Assembly (NCBI GenBank): GCA_947579605.1
Contig: OX388325.1
Coordinates: 677,572 to 741,571, forward strand
Reading direction: 5' to 3'
Source of the DNA: Athripsodes cinereus
Lineage: Eukaryota; Arthropoda; Insecta; Trichoptera; Leptoceridae
Length of the DNA stretch: 64,000 bases
A program made the position numbers and the translations under genes. This document shows, piece after piece, positions 10,776 through 22,479 of the stretch (positions are counted from its first letter, which is position 1; every line of letters starts with the position of its first letter). The notes under the pieces are model-generated. The model saw only the letters and a program-made list of their open reading frames with translations. It did not search any database and was not told the origin of the DNA.

Positions 10776-11009
10776 GGCGTAACAGGGAGAAAGAGAGACG
10801 ACTAGAAAATAATTGTTTGGAGTGAGTGAGACAAGACGTGAAACTGAGTATCATTAAAAATAAAAACCTATAAATTATTTTGTAGGAAAATTGGAAAATA
10901 ATAATATATAATACTATTTTATAATTGAAAATTTTGTTTATGGTTTGTTTTTGTAGACAATGTCGTCTTTATAATAATGCCACTCGGAGCCCCCGACCTC
11001 ACGAGGACC

Positions 11010-11272
11010 CCGAAATGTCGATATAACACCTGCAAGTAGACCTCTACGCTCAGCTAAGACATCCACCAACATGCTGGACGAAAACAACAGAGCAAACAAG
11101 TCCTGCTTCTATGATAGGGCTTTTGGCGTCGCAGATCCGTCATTTGGAATCGACTCCCCGAGGACCTCCGTAAAAACCAGCCGATAACAACGTTCAGGAG
11201 CAAGTTGAAGATATTGCTCTTCCAACATAGTTTCCCGCGCCCTTGAGATGGATGCTCCATTAAACGGCGCTG
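11010..11272 (+). pseudogene. L2-like LINE C-terminal fragment
   Basis: The + strand reads RPLRSAKTSTNMLDENNRAN and then FYDRAFGVADPS before frameshifts. The expected WNRLP..L and F.SKLK.LLF segments are still readable in shifted frames. This is the C-terminal region after the RT domain of L2/CR1-type LINEs. Related copies: 28.9, 38.8 and 61.7 kb. Confidence 0.72.
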
Positions 11273-11279
11273 AATAAAT

Positions 11280-12230
11280 CATCCAACATACTTACATATA
11301 TAAATCAGGACATAGACTCTCCATTGATTCTGTTGTTTCTTTTTGATGATGTCTCTTTTATGATATTTTTTCTTACTTTTTTTTGTTTTTTTTTTCTTGC
11401 TGAGATCGCCTTGGCCAAAAGCATGGTCTACGTGCAGGGCCGCATTTTCAATATCATCTATCAATTAAATGGAAATATTGGTGAAGCGACTTAACACATT
11501 TTACGACCAATCATATAATCGATGGTTTCAGGTCAAAACCTGTTATCTGCAAATGAGCACATTTCCAGGGGAGCAAAAACAAAGTTTTTTTTTAAATTGT
11601 GAAATCAAATTCAAGCAAACTGTAATTCTAAACTGTTTTTATATAACTTTTCCTATACTATCCAGTAATCGAAGTCTGATTTATTGTATAGGAAAATAAA
11701 TGAAAAATAATTTAAAACTTAAAAACATTGCCAAAACATAAATAAAAAACTGATTTTGACATGGTTTACTATTTTTTTACCACTTTTCATTACCAATACA
11801 ATCCCGGGATCAACTGTAGATATGTAATCCCGAGATCCCGGGATTAGAAAAAGGCACGGGATCGAATCCTCTAGGAGTATTATTTTGTATTTTTTGTACT
11901 CTGTACATTATCCAGAATCTACACGTTTTCTACGAAATATTCCGTGTAATTCATTGAAAACAATGCAGGCCAGTGACATTATGGTGGAGTCTACATGAAA
12001 TTTACAAAATATATTATTTTACTTATTCTTTTACGATAATTAAATATGTCACAAAATGTAAAAATAGAATGGAAGAAAAACGTGCCGTCTAGTTTATACT
12101 AAGAAATTCGTACTAATGTTTTTGTTGAATTTTCTTGACTAGTCGCTGGCACAATTCCAATAGAAATTAATAGGTGAAAAAAAGTCATTAACCTGAGATG
12201 GAGTTTTGTAGAAATGCCACAGGTAAGTTC
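11280..12230. other. unassigned sequence with little repeat signal
   Basis: A short block with TTCTGTTGTTTCTTTTTGAT is shared with 35.15 kb. At 11805-11870 CCCGGGAT is repeated in both orientations. No coding signal or terminal repeats are evident. A plain ORF at 11469-11699 has no recognisable features. Confidence 0.4.
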
Positions 12231-12236
12231 GGTAAC

Positions 12237-12320
12237 GTGGAGTCCCAGGCGAAGAATAGGTCTGGTACTCACTCTTTTCCGTAATTTTTTCTGTAGCTTT
12301 CTGTAAAAGGCAAAGATAAT
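12237..12320 (+). repeat. Repeat D, 5' part
   Basis: Reads CGTGGAGTCCCAGGCGAAGA then TCACTCTTTTCCGTAA and CTGTAAAAGGCA, the start of Repeat D. The rest is missing. Confidence 0.6.
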
Positions 12321-12439
12321 TCAGTCCCATTGTCTGTTTTGGCTGTCTTTTATGCATGTTGGAAATTTGGAATGGTGTTTTTTTTTTTTTTTTTCATTTT
12401 TTGTATAACTTTTGTAATAAATGACAAACTTGTGTGCTT

Positions 12440-12745
12440 GGTATTTTTCATTTTATTTATTTATTTATTTTTATTTATTTATATATAAATCCAACCTTTT
12501 ACATGTTAAAATATAAAAGAAAAACAAACATAATTCTCATTTACAACACAGTTGGAACAGAACAACAACTGGCGAAGAAAAAATGCAATTGGAAATCAAA
12601 CTATAACAATTATAAAATGAGTCAAAACAAAACAATTAGAAAAGTCAAAACATTGTGGTGAGAGTGTAAATGTCAACAAAGGTTTGGTAAATGTCAAGAA
12701 CAATTATTTTAATACAGTAAGGAGATGTCAAGTAGATAGAAGAAA
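12440..12745 (-). repeat. LINE-P 3' end
   Basis: Starts with TTTATTTATTTATTTTTATT and continues TTACAACACAGTTGGAACAG and AAATGTCAACAAAGGTTTGG. It matches 61.32-61.60 kb at roughly 95 percent by eye, so both copies are fairly young. Shorter relatives are at 6.54, 28.56 and 55.77 kb. Confidence 0.7.
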
Positions 12746-12938
12746 AAAAATTATTAAAAAATTAAATTAAGTATTATATAGCAAAGGGTTAAATCATGAG
12801 TGCGGGTTGAGTAGGATGATGCATTGTCATTGCTTTGTGATTATGTGTATTATTTCTGTCTATATGTATTTTCAAATGTTTTGTAATAATCATGAATAAA
12901 TAAATAAATTATACATAAATAATCAACAAAGCAATTTA

Positions 12939-13567
12939 TCTAATATATAAAATTCTCGTGTCACGGTGTTTGTTATCATACTCCTCTCCGAAACAGCCAC
13001 ATCCGAAACATTTTGATGAAATTTTATGTGCTTATTGGGTAAGTCTGAGAATCGGCCAACATCTATTTTTCATATCCCTAAAAGTTAAGGGTGGTCCACC
13101 ACGAATTTTTTATTTTTATATTTTGGACATTTTTTTTTATTTTTATTTTTTTATGGTCAGGCATTAAAAAATACATACAACCCTAAATTTTCACCCTTCT
13201 ACCATCAACTCCTATTTTTAATAGCAATATTAGTATATGGCAAACAATATGGAGAATTATACACAATCAAACATCTGTGGTTCTGAAATTTCAATTTTGA
13301 AACAATCATGGATAAGAATTTTTATAAATTTAAAATGAATAGGTATCTACCTAAAAAAATAATTTTATACCTACATAATTATATTACGTACAGCAGATAA
13401 TATTTTATAAACAAATCTGAGTTAAATATAATTGTTCAACATAAATGAATTTTATTTTTTACACTATACGATGACACACTTGGACAATTACGGGAGTTTG
13501 TAAAGAGATTAAAAATATTAATCACTCATTGATTATTTGGCGGTACGAAGTTCGCTGGGTCAGCTAG
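12939..13567 (+). mobile_element. Helitron-like element, copy 1
   Basis: Begins TCTAATATATAAAATTCTCG after an A and ends GTTCGCTGGGTCAGCTAG before a T: 5'-TC and 3'-CTAG termini in an A|T site without TSD, the Helitron signature. A short GCG/CGC and CGAA/TTCG hairpin lies just before the 3' end. No Rep/helicase is encoded. The last 320 bp match the second copy at 36728-37336, while the 5' portions differ. Confidence 0.87.
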
Positions 13568-13624
13568 TACTTAATAAATAAATAAAGTTAATTTTTTTCT
13601 ATTTTCTAGAAAATTTTCTTTCTA

Positions 13625-13870
13625 TTTATACCCTCACGTCCCATCCCAAATGCGAAGGTTAGGCAGAGAGAAAGGAACGCCATATAATTGGTCTCACATC
13701 TTGATTTCAGCAATGATGTGGTTTACCACCCATCCTGTGAATGTCTTAATTTTTTGTTAGCATGGAGAGGACAGTTCGTATGTTTACTACATGTAGCTGG
13801 TCTGCTGGCTGCCCCGCCTTGTGGGATACACCGTGATCGCGTAGTATGCTCGCTGTTGGAACAATCTTCC
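13625..13870. repeat. LINE-A tail (-) followed by Repeat D (+)
   Basis: 13625-13690 is the terminal LINE-A block (ATACCCTCACGTCCCATCCC). 13690-13870 is Repeat D with CACCCATCCTGTGAATGTCT, CATGGAGAGGACAG and GTAGCTGGTCTGCTGGCTGC. Confidence 0.65.
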
Positions 13871-14312
13871 TTTGAATATCAGGATGATAACAACCTTTAA
13901 TTCTTTCAGACAAGCTGTCAAAAATCATTTCCTCTCATTGAATTTACAAACTCTTTTTCTGTTCATGATGCTCGCTGTTGGAATAGTTTGCCTTCTAGGA
14001 TAAGGTTACTCCACACTCTTCATCACGCTTTCAAACGGGCGGTCAAGGAGCATTTTATCACACAAAATATGGCTTCTGCATCCTAGTCCCTTTTCCTACA
14101 TATTCTTCTCCTTTTTACCTCCTCTTTCCTTTCTTTAAGATTTTCTTTATGTGAAATTTGCATGAAATTGGGTTAGTTGGAAGAAATCGCGTCTCTGCGA
14201 TAAACTCGCCCTCTGTATATTGATTGTATTTGTTTTAAATGTATTTTTGTGTGAATTTGCTTGTTATCAATGTACAGTAAAGAATAAACAAATAAATAAA
14301 TAAAATAAAATT
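13850..14312 (+). pseudogene. LINE-J C-terminal fragment and 3' UTR, partly duplicated
   Basis: Two consecutive blocks resemble the end of a Jockey-type polyprotein: a degenerate NNL...FRQAVKNHFL (about 13860-13945) and WNSLPSRIRLLHTLHHAFK (about 13975-14060, stop after NMASAS). The 3' UTR has TTAGTTGGAAGAAATCGC and GCGATAAACTCGCCCTCTGT and ends AATAAACAAATAAATAAATA. The doubled C-terminus suggests a tandem partial duplication or two adjacent insertions. Confidence 0.7.
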
Positions 14313-14539
14313 TAGCATCTGACTCCTAATTTCTTTTCCCTTTCCCTTATGCATGTGCACACTGCAATATATGTAATACTTTTTATTATTAAGTGTCCGT
14401 AAGCACATTGTTGCTTGCATGTGTTCTTTTTCTTTTCTTTTGTTTACTTTATGCCGTATTTTTATTTCTACTATGACTCTTGATATGTAAGGGTGTATAT
14501 ACACAAATATGCATGTGTTTTTTTTAAATTTAAATTTTA

Positions 14540-14635
14540 GTAACCGGGTTAGTTGGAAGACATCGCATTTTCGCTATAAACTCGCCCTCTGTACATTGTA
14601 CAGTGAAGAACAGAATAATTAATAAATAAATAATA
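14540..14635 (+). repeat. LINE-J 3' end
   Basis: CGGGTTAGTTGGAAGACATC, then AAACTCGCCCTCTGTACATT, ending in AATAAATAAATAA. Only the last 95 bp. Confidence 0.7.
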
Positions 14636-14978
14636 TAGCATTAGTAACACATAATTGTAAAAATTAATATTGGCATTCAGTAATGTTATAATTTTTATGA
14701 AGGTTCTTGTTAAATCTTATGTTGCATAAATCATAACGCCAATTCAGCAATGTACAACCGATGCTTACAAGGCAAACAACGTGAAAGAAAATTGCAGATG
14801 TTGCTAAACTTTTTTTTCACATTTTTTTATTTTAAAATTTGTTTGAAAATTTATGTCTGTCAATCTGAATCTATGTCTAACTCGTGAAGCACACGGTATA
14901 TCACGCTTTTCTTTAAGTTTTCGAGTCTCCTGTAAAAAACAGTTATTCGTTAAATATCACATTATGAAATATCAAATA

Positions 14979-15495
14979 CAGTCGATTCCGCTTGATTGGG
15001 ACACATCGGGACTTGGGCATTTTGTCCCAATTAAGCGGCTGTCCCAATTAAGCGAAGTTCACATTTTTTTAAATTAATTGATTTGGTTTTGGCAACTAAG
15101 GCCATTAACCAGTAATACACACATAAAATAACAATGCATACCTATTTTTTTCGATAATTTTATTTTATAAACTCTTGAAAACTGTAAATTACATATAGGT
15201 TATATAAATTATCATATAAATTACAAATATGTAATATAAACTTTAAGAAAATAAAATCCTAATTTGAATAGTAAATGAGTAGGTACTTACATACAATTTA
15301 ATTCAATGCAAAAATGAGAATTCATTGTACATATTTTTTCTTGAGAATATGTGTAACATAATAAGTGCTGTTATCTTAAATTTGCTGTCCCAATTAAGCG
15401 GAATGTTGTTCCAATTAATCATATAAATTTACTATTGGTTTCTTGGTTTGGTTTCTGTTCTTTGAGATTTGTCCCAAATAAGTAAACTGCCACCC
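14979..15495. mobile_element. pogo/Tigger-like MITE with degraded right end
   Basis: Left end TA|CAGTCGATTCCGCTTGATTG with repeated TGTCCCAATTAAGCGG. The inverse (TGTCCCAATTAAGCGGAATG, later TTGTCCCAAATAAG) is on the right near 15385-15490. The exact right TA is unclear. A similar AATTAAGCGG-type fragment is near 21.72 kb. Confidence 0.7.
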
Positions 15496-15559
15496 ATCCT
15501 GAACGAATTTGAACGATGACTTGTGAAACAAAGAAAGAGAGAGAGAGAAAGCGTGAGCG

Positions 15560-15985
15560 TCCGAGAATCACGTGAATCAAATTCTTAAGGACGGTTGTAT
15601 GTTGAGTAAGAGAAACCGACGTGCATGTGTGAGAAATTGTGTGAATGTACTTAGAAGAAGCGAATGTAGTATGCAAGGATAGATTTTAAACGAAGTTTCT
15701 GCATTTACTGGACTCTTATACCTGCATGAGTGAAAATATCACTTATTGTTACCCAAGGGAAAAATTTCACTTAAACCAGCCTAAGCCGATTCGTAAGCCT
15801 CGGAACACCTTCCCTATTTCATACTTAATGGAGTTTGCACAGTCTGTCGGTTGTGCGGATGAGGTATCTGTTGAGTGGTATTCTTGATGTAAGGATAGAT
15901 CTATATGGCGTTCCATTCTCTGTTTACACCATTCATTTACTGGAATACGGCGTGAGGGTAAAGTATAGTAGAGGATGACTCGTAT
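15560..15985 (+). repeat. LINE-A fragments flanking a fold-back H arm
   Basis: 15560-15690: LINE-A with RNRRACVRNC-like coding. 15760-15885: one arm of fold-back H (CACTTAAACCAGCCTAAGCC ... TCTGTCGGTTGTGCGGATGA). 15890-15985: the LINE-A terminal block (AGATCTATATGGCGTTCCAT). Probably one LINE-A copy broken by later events. Confidence 0.6.
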
Positions 15986-16039
15986 GTGTATTACATGCAT
16001 TTTGTTCGCTGGCTACCCTACTAGTGATAGGATGGATAA

Positions 16040-16305
16040 AAAAATAAACTGGTCTTATTATTTGAAACATACAAACCGTCTTCCCTGTACCAATAAAAAA
16101 ATTAAGACATTCAGGATGGGTGGTAAATGGTAAACCTCATCACTGAATTCGATATGTAAAATGTCTTTATTTTTTCGAACACCTGCCTTTAACAGAACAA
16201 TCGAAAACTTACGGTAAAGAGTGAGAGACCAATTCTTTACCGGGTGCTATAGGCATGTTTATTACATGCAGCTGATCTGCTGGCTACCCCACTTGTGGGA
16301 TATTA
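16040..16305. repeat. Repeat D, inverted then partial direct copy
   Basis: 16040-16250 is Repeat D in minus orientation (GACATTCAGGATGGGTGGTA). 16255-16305 is its 3' end in plus orientation (CTGATCTGCTGGCTACCCCA). Confidence 0.65.
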
Positions 16306-16349
16306 GTAGTAGTAATTATTTGAAACCTCACGTATAAGACAATATTTTT

Positions 16350-16900
16350 GGTAATATTTTATTTATTTATTTTATTTATTTATTTATTTAATTATTTACC
16401 TATTCTTTACTCAACATTGATTACAACTTACAAGCAAATTTTCACAAAATACATAAGTACATAAAATTCAAATACAATAATTTATAATTATTACAAAATC
16501 AATATACCTACAGAGGGCGAGTTTATCGCAGAGGTGCGATTTCTCCCAATCAACCGAGTTCAAAATAGCTCCTGAATAGTGGATATTATTTTTAATGGCA
16601 TAGATATGTCATACCATTTTAAGATTTCCTTTTTAGCACAATTTACTGGAAATGCCGCTTTTTAATAAGATTGTGCAAAAACTGACGAAAAATATGCAAA
16701 ATAACTATAGCAAATTCGTTACCAGATTTTAATTTATTTAATCTGTAGATATTTAATTATTTTATCTTGACTGTACATTGACCACAAACAATTTTATATA
16801 AAAGTCTTTTAGGTTTCTTGTATTGTTTATTTATTTATTCTTTACTGTACATTGTTTACAAGCACAACATTAAATATAATCCTAATTAATCTACAGAGTT
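16350..16900 (-). repeat. LINE-J 3' ends in minus orientation
   Basis: 16350-16560 begins with ATTTATTTATTTTATTTATT and reaches GAGGGCGAGTTTATCGCAGA. A second truncated start (TTATTTATTTATTCTTTACT) is at 16825-16880. The rest, about 16560-16820, is unassigned. Confidence 0.6.
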
Positions 16901-17199
16901 TTCATTCGATTTACCTTTATATGTTACTAAAGACATTTGCATTTACTAATCAACACGTGACATATTGTAGTTGTTAAACAATTATATTGATAAAAAATAA
17001 TTCGACGAATATTCAAGTGTTTAGTAGTTTAAAAAAAAAGACGAAAAAAATGTTCGTATATCAATGTTTAGTAACACCTGTAACGTAGTATAGTAATATC
17101 AATATGTAGTTACGTGCGACAGCTATATGAACAAACGTCTGTTAACAGGGTGTACTAGAGCGAGACAACTGTACATGCTGTGTTCACTGTTATCGTATA

Positions 17200-18367
17200 T
17201 TTAGAATGGATTGGATTCTGTTCGAAGTTTGAATACGAAATGTCAGTGACTCTTTGTCTATAGTTGCGAGGTGGTGTGTTACGCGCGCGACGCCATTTTC
17301 TTTTTCAAATTACGAACGTAAAGAAAAAAGTTTTTAGGCGCCAAGGACCAAAAGACTACGAAAGAGAGAGTGTGTGTGCGGATAATTTTTACGCGGGAAA
17401 CTGTTGAAAAAAAAAGAAAATGAACGAAAATTGTGTTTGTGAATACTAGAATGAAATTATCATTATTTAAAACAAAAATGACATGAGAGAAATGGAAAGT
17501 GTTGTGATTTAAAATTTCGAATTTTTGAATTTAGAATAGAAGTTAATGTTTGGAAGGAAGTGTCATTCATAATATTGCCTGTTCTTTTTGGTACATTTAT
17601 ATACCTAATGAAAATAAATATTTTTCGTTTTGTTTTCGTTTTTGTTTGAAACAGTGTTGTTGTGTGACTATGTTCACGTTTTAGATTTTTTACCCGAGTT
17701 AGTGAAAGTAATGATTATTATAATATGCAATTTTGCTTTCTTCCATGGCTGGTTTTTATACAGAATCGAGTTGTATTCATAAAGCGTACAATGTAATGCT
17801 AATTATGTGAATATTTCTGTGGTTTTATGTCATAATTATTATTTAAAATACATAATTCTATTACAAAACAACATATAATAATTATTTAAATAAATAAAAT
17901 TATTAAAATATATACAAATTATTTAATATTATTAACAATAAAATTAAACGAACAATTTGTTGTTGTTATTATTTTTTTATATAAACAAAATAATCGGATA
18001 AAAAAGTTTTCTTTTTTTTTTCATATTTCTAATGTTTTGTGAAGAATGTGCGAGGGAATATTTTGAAAATCATAAACAACCGAGGATGTTTAGTGTGTAA
18101 ACCATAGATAATTTTTCATTTATCGGAAAATTCAATTGACGCATTGTGTGAACTGTTTTTTTTGTTGTTGTTTTAATTTGTTTTTTTTTGTCACTGTGGC
18201 TTAAAAAATATTTTTTTTACTATTTTCATATACAAGGAAACCTTTTTAAAGTGTTATATTTTATATCGTGGTGTTTTTTTTGTGCAATTGGAAAGTTTTT
18301 TTTCCATGGATTTTGTGAATTTTTCACCCATTTTGGATTACCTATTTGGAGATTTATGATAGCAAGG
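17200..18367 (+). other. candidate promoter and non-coding first exon of a host gene
   Basis: This is one of the few stretches with no internal repeat match. It contains a TCAGT initiator-like motif (17243-17247), a CpG-rich patch (TTACGCGCGCGACGCCATTT, near 17281), and later a strong 5' splice site AAGG|GTGAGT with GT at 18368-18369. No frame with a convincing start runs into the donor, so an exon here would be 5' UTR. The next candidate coding exon is at 49654. The transcription start is a guess; RNA evidence is needed to confirm the exon. Confidence 0.35.
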
Positions 18368-19129
18368 GTGAGTTTATAATTATTTATTTTATTTAATACA
18401 TTATATATAACGAATACCGACTTTTATGAGAATAAATTAATAATTAAAAAAACAGAATTATTGAAATTTGTAAAAATGATTGAAAAAAGTGAAATTTTCA
18501 CCCAAAGCATTTTATTAATGCTACGCTATGTTCTCGTCTAACATAAAATAAATGAAATTTAACTTAATGGACATCAAAATATATAGAATATAATTTAACT
18601 AAAATAGCTAAAAACCAGAGAAAAGTAAAATAAAGTAAACAAATACTTTATTAAAAATAGAAAATTCAACCAGGGTTTGGAAAAGAATTGTCTCAGCAAA
18701 ATTGAGACAGCATTGGTTGTCTGGAAGAACTTATGTAAGTGATAAGTCCCCCAGCTGTAATGACATCTTTGTATAGGAAAGTGTTAAAAAAAATCACTTA
18801 GAAAAAATATTCACGAAATCTGTACCTAGGTAAATAAAAAAGTAGAGTAAAAAAATAATGATTAAATAAAGCACCCATGTTAAAAAAATAGAAAGGGGAA
18901 GGGTAAAGAGGATTAGGAGAGGATCTGCTTGACGTACTTATTTAAAAAAACTCAAGTGATGAAAGAAATTGAAAAATGCACCAGTACACAAGAGATCGTT
19001 ATTTTTAATTCCGTGATGGCATCATACAAAGTTTTGAACAAACTTAATATATGAAATGATTTTATTCACAAATTAGTTTCTCAAAAAGTACCAACCTATA
19101 TGTTTTTTTTGCAAAGATTTATAAGTCAT
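18368..19129. other. unassigned AT-rich sequence with one LINE-like 3' end
   Basis: A block near 18705-18780 with TTGGTTGTCTGGAAGAACTT and GATAAGTCCCCCAGCTGTAA resembles a LINE 3' UTR. The rest has no recognised structure. Confidence 0.35.
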
Positions 19130-19310
19130 AATATTGAACACAGATAGGTATTTCAGGCACAATGCTGGTATTTTGAACCCGCATTTTGAGCCTAATCCTT
19201 TGATATCCTACTGTATATCTGGATAGGTGAATTTTTCCCGGCATTAGACTGTCAAGTTTTTGTGTGACCATGACTGATCTGATGAAGACTTATCTGGTTG
19301 TATAATGTTG
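19130..19310 (+). repeat. Repeat R copy 1
   Basis: GAACACAGATAGGTATTTCA through TTATCTGGTTGTATAATG. The same 175-bp block occurs at about 44110-44274, where it is the 3' part of an insertion into LINE-B. Family unknown; no internal palindrome or coding. Confidence 0.65.
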
Positions 19311-19654
19311 AAAAGTGTGGATGTTATGTGATGATGTTAATTATTAAAACAGTACAATATAAACAATAAAAATATTTTATAGTAGCGATTTAATATGCCA
19401 GCAATTCTGAATGTTTTAAATTTATTGTACTTTGAGTTTTGCATGGTTGAGTTTATCGTTAGTCCTCTCGGACTTTCAATTCGATTATATCCACTGCCGA
19501 CTTACCCCACCTTCACAACACAAGCATATTGTTATTTATAGGTAACACGAGGGCGTGTGGAGTGTATTTGAGTTTCTTCCAAATCCAGATTCACCTTTTT
19601 TTTTTATTTTTAATAAATTTCATAGTAGGTAATAATTTTCTTTCGTGTTCCGTG

Positions 19655-20070
19655 GAACACCCGGCAATGAATCGGACTCCCACTGTTTTCCGTAAGTTTT
19701 CGAGTGTCCTGCTGTAAAGGCCAGTAGTGGGCCTAGTCAAAACACATTTTAGTGTTACGTTTTCGTTCGAATATAGCTAGACGACGTTGCGAGAACGTGT
19801 CAATTTTCGTAGCTACTTGTGTATTTTAGGTACGAAAATTGACACTTTCTTGCAACGTCGTCTATACCTACATTCGAACGAAAACGTAACGCTTAAAATG
19901 TGTTTTGACTAGGCTCACAGGTGTTCAAAAAATTAAAAACGTTTTACATCTTAAATTTAGCAGTAATGAGTTAATTAGTTATTATGTTTTTGTTGGTACA
20001 GGGAGGACAGCTTGCATGTTAATTTCATTCATAGTTGGCCTGCTGGCTACCCTACTTGTGGACGGTAAAT
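19655..20070 (+). repeat. Repeat D split by a palindromic MITE
   Basis: The start (TCGGACTCCCACTGTTTTCC, GTCCTGCTGTAAAGG) is at 19655-19720. The remainder (GGTGTTCAAAAAATTAAAAA ... TTGGCCTGCTGGCTACCCTA) follows the palindromic element at 19732-19914. Confidence 0.75.
19732..19914. mobile_element. palindromic MITE P1
   Basis: Two long inverted arms, CCTAGTCAAAACACATTTTA ... TTCGAATATAG.. and ..TACATTCGAACGAAAACG ... TTTTGACTAGG, with a short centre near 19820. About 183 bp, almost wholly self-complementary. Related elements are at 41.5 and 63.6 kb. TSD not resolved. Confidence 0.8.
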
Positions 20071-20734
20071 TGGTAGTAACAGTTTTCTTTTATTAAATAC
20101 AATTCTTATTTTTTTAAAGTTTTTTGTTGTTGTTATTTGGCTGATTTTGAGGAAACCATTTACTCTAGAATCATTTAGAATTTCACCATAAGATTACTAT
20201 TTTATGTTTATGTCGCTTAGAATGACTCATATGTATATACTTAAACAATCATATTACAAATTATTCACATAAGCATATTGTGAAATTAGGTAAAAAGGTT
20301 ACAAATCAAAAGAAAATGCTGCGAAGTCACTTTTGGCGTAAGACAATCGGAGTGACTCACAGCAATGTACTCGTATGTCCAATTTTATAAAAAAAATTAC
20401 ACCTAACATATTATTATCTCTGTCTGGCATATCGCGGTACACGTTGAGTGGACTTAAGACTATGTTAAATGCATGCAATAAACATTCAGCACGTTCTATT
20501 CGTGTCAATAAAAAAACTGAGACATTCAGGTTGGATCACTACTGCGGGGTCACTCTTGACATGATCTAAATACGACCTTGTCTTGATCTTAATTAAACTC
20601 TATGATGCGCGAAGTAACTGTAGTCAAAAATACGTAAATGCAAATCCTGCGGCAGCTGAGTATAGTCGTTTTCAACATTTACATGAGTATTATGGTTGTA
20701 TTATGTGGTGTTACCCTAAGAATTTAACATACAA
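20071..20734. other. unassigned sequence
   Basis: No coding or terminal-repeat signal. A short Repeat D piece (GAGACATTCAGGTTGG) is near 20519. The two overlapping frames near 20.3-20.57 kb have no recognisable motif. Confidence 0.4.
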
Positions 20735-21225
20735 AACATATACATACATACCATCACGCCGCTTCACTCGCGGGGTGGACAGAAAGAATCGAGCGCCACT
20801 TCCTTCTTTCCTTGCATACATCTTTCGCTTCTGTCACTGTCATACAATTCCTCATGCATGCTCCCCTGTTCAATGCGCTCAACACGTGACCGTCCTGTAG
20901 GATTTGATTTAAATGATCTCGTCATTTAATCCTCGGACGTCCACGTCTCCGAGCACAAATATATCTTCTTGGTCATTCTGTCCTCATTCATTCTTTCCAC
21001 ATGCCCAAACCATCGTAAATTATTTACATTCATCCTTGTTATTACACCAACTTTCAGTCCACATTCCTCTCGTATATCACTGTCACGCACACGATCTCTC
21101 AGACTTTTACCACACATCCTTCTCAACGATCTCATTCATACTGCATTTATGCTACTTTCATCCTTCTTTAACCACGTCCACGTCTCACTTGCATACACAA
21201 TATTTTTGTGATATTTATCAACTTT
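20735..21225 (-). pseudogene. LINE-B ORF2 C-terminal fragment
   Basis: The minus strand reads MRSLRRMCGKSLRDRVRDSD, then VNNLRWFGHVERMNEDRMTK before a frameshift. The fuller copy is at 33882-34283. The end TACATACATACCATCACGCC shows the (TATG)n tail on the minus strand. Confidence 0.78.
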
Positions 21226-21234
21226 TCTGAAATC

Positions 21235-21520
21235 ATCATCTCGCCCTCAACGCTCCTCTCAGGAGCACAGGGCAGAAACCAGCCTCCTCCATTCATAGCG
21301 TCACTGCGCCAATTGCGTCACCTCTTTCCACGACATTCCCTGCGCTCTGATATCATTGTCATAGGAACGGTGTATTGTGAAAGAGGGACACCCGGGTCGA
21401 CGGAACCCTTGCGGACGGAAGAACAGTACTCTTTTTGGCGAACTATCATTGGGCATTTTTAAAACATGTCCCAGCCAGGACCATCGTCTCTCTGAAATAT
21501 ATCTTCTAAATTTCGTCAAA
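21235..21520 (-). pseudogene. LINE-E (RTE-like) C-terminal fragment
   Basis: Minus-strand frame 21519-21301 reads TKFRRYISERRWSWLGHVLK, MPND, RPGCPS and DIRAQGMSWKEVTQLAQ, the post-RT tail of RTE-type endonuclease/reverse-transcriptase proteins. Other copies: 10.2, 40.3 and 56.6 kb. Confidence 0.78.
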
Positions 21521-21689
21521 AAAATATTATCATACTACGTCTGATTAAAAAAAAGCGGGACATGTTGTAATGGTATTGTAGCAATATATTCAACTGTTTT
21601 TATTTAGTCCAATTTCTTGGGGGACGAGGGCAGTTTTTCATTTCGTTGGCAATAATTTTCCCATACTTATATGTATTATTGACTACACT

Positions 21690-21890
21690 CCTCTTCACAT
21701 TCTAGGGGGCGATGTACGCTCGTGTCCCAATTAATCATATATCGGCTGTCCAGTTCCACAACTCAACAAGTAGAAATGTCTTATATTCATGAAATCCTAA
21801 TTTTAGTTATTTCGCTATATTTATATTATGCTTTAAAAACACATCAGAAAGTGAAATATACTATATAATAATAATAATAACAATAATAAA
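21690..21890 (-). repeat. pogo-like fragment and Repeat G copy (-)
   Basis: TGTCCCAATTAATCATAT (21724) recalls the pogo-like MITE at 15 kb. GTCCAGTTCCACAACTCAAC ... CACATCAGAAAGTGAAATAT is the inverse of Repeat G at 60055-60170. Confidence 0.5.
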
Positions 21891-22204
21891 TTAAGCAATC
21901 TTAGAAAACAGGCTTAAATACAGCATGCAGAAGGCTGTTCTTCTATCATCCACCATGACAGTTAGAAGGTTTTTGTCCCTGGAGCTCTATAAGTGATCTC
22001 CCATGAATGTACTATTTTCATAGGACATCATGGAAGAATCAACTCGAATAATGCTGGGGTTCTACATTTTGAAAATAAATTTATTTTTTTGTTTTTATTA
22101 TTAATTAATGTTATATTTAAATTTAATTGTTAATCTTATATTGTGTTCAAAATGTAGAATCTTGTGTTATTTTGTTAAATAAATGAGTTATGTAAATAAT
22201 AATA
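21891..22204. other. unassigned sequence
   Basis: No coding. TTCTACATTTTGAAAATA near 22060 and CAAAATGTAGAATC near 22150 form a loose inverted pair. Confidence 0.3.
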
Positions 22205-22470
22205 ATTATAACTAGACAATTTTTTTAAGATGCACCGTTTTGTGGAAAAACCACCGCAAGGGTCCACTCAAGAATCATAACACCTCCCGAACAATAGGGT
22301 TTTTAACCTCGCCCTGAACACCTCCACACTCTCCAGAGTTTGCAAATTATAGGGAATTTTGTTCCACAACAACGGACCAGCCACGTAGAAGGCACGGTCA
22401 ACATAGTTAGCCAGACCCCCTCTACGAGGCACCACAAGTCTATTGACAAAGTCTGTGTCAGCAGACCTTA
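22205..22470 (-). pseudogene. LINE-K C-terminal fragment
   Basis: The minus strand reads LWNKIPYNLQTLESVEVFRA and RLKTLLF.R with a few frame breaks, the typical end of Jockey/CR1-like polyproteins. The plus-strand copy at 51230-51520 shows the same segment. Confidence 0.75.
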
Positions 22471-22479
22471 GTGATTTTT

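Noticed and set aside
18188..18379. 63-residue coding frame in the candidate first exon
   Set aside because: Low-complexity Phe/Ile-rich translation of T-rich DNA, and it runs through the splice donor; not credible as protein.
19541..19620. Coding exon after TTATTTATAG at 19541
   Set aside because: The acceptor is weak, the translation is Phe/Leu-rich from T-rich DNA, and no donor follows before Repeat D.
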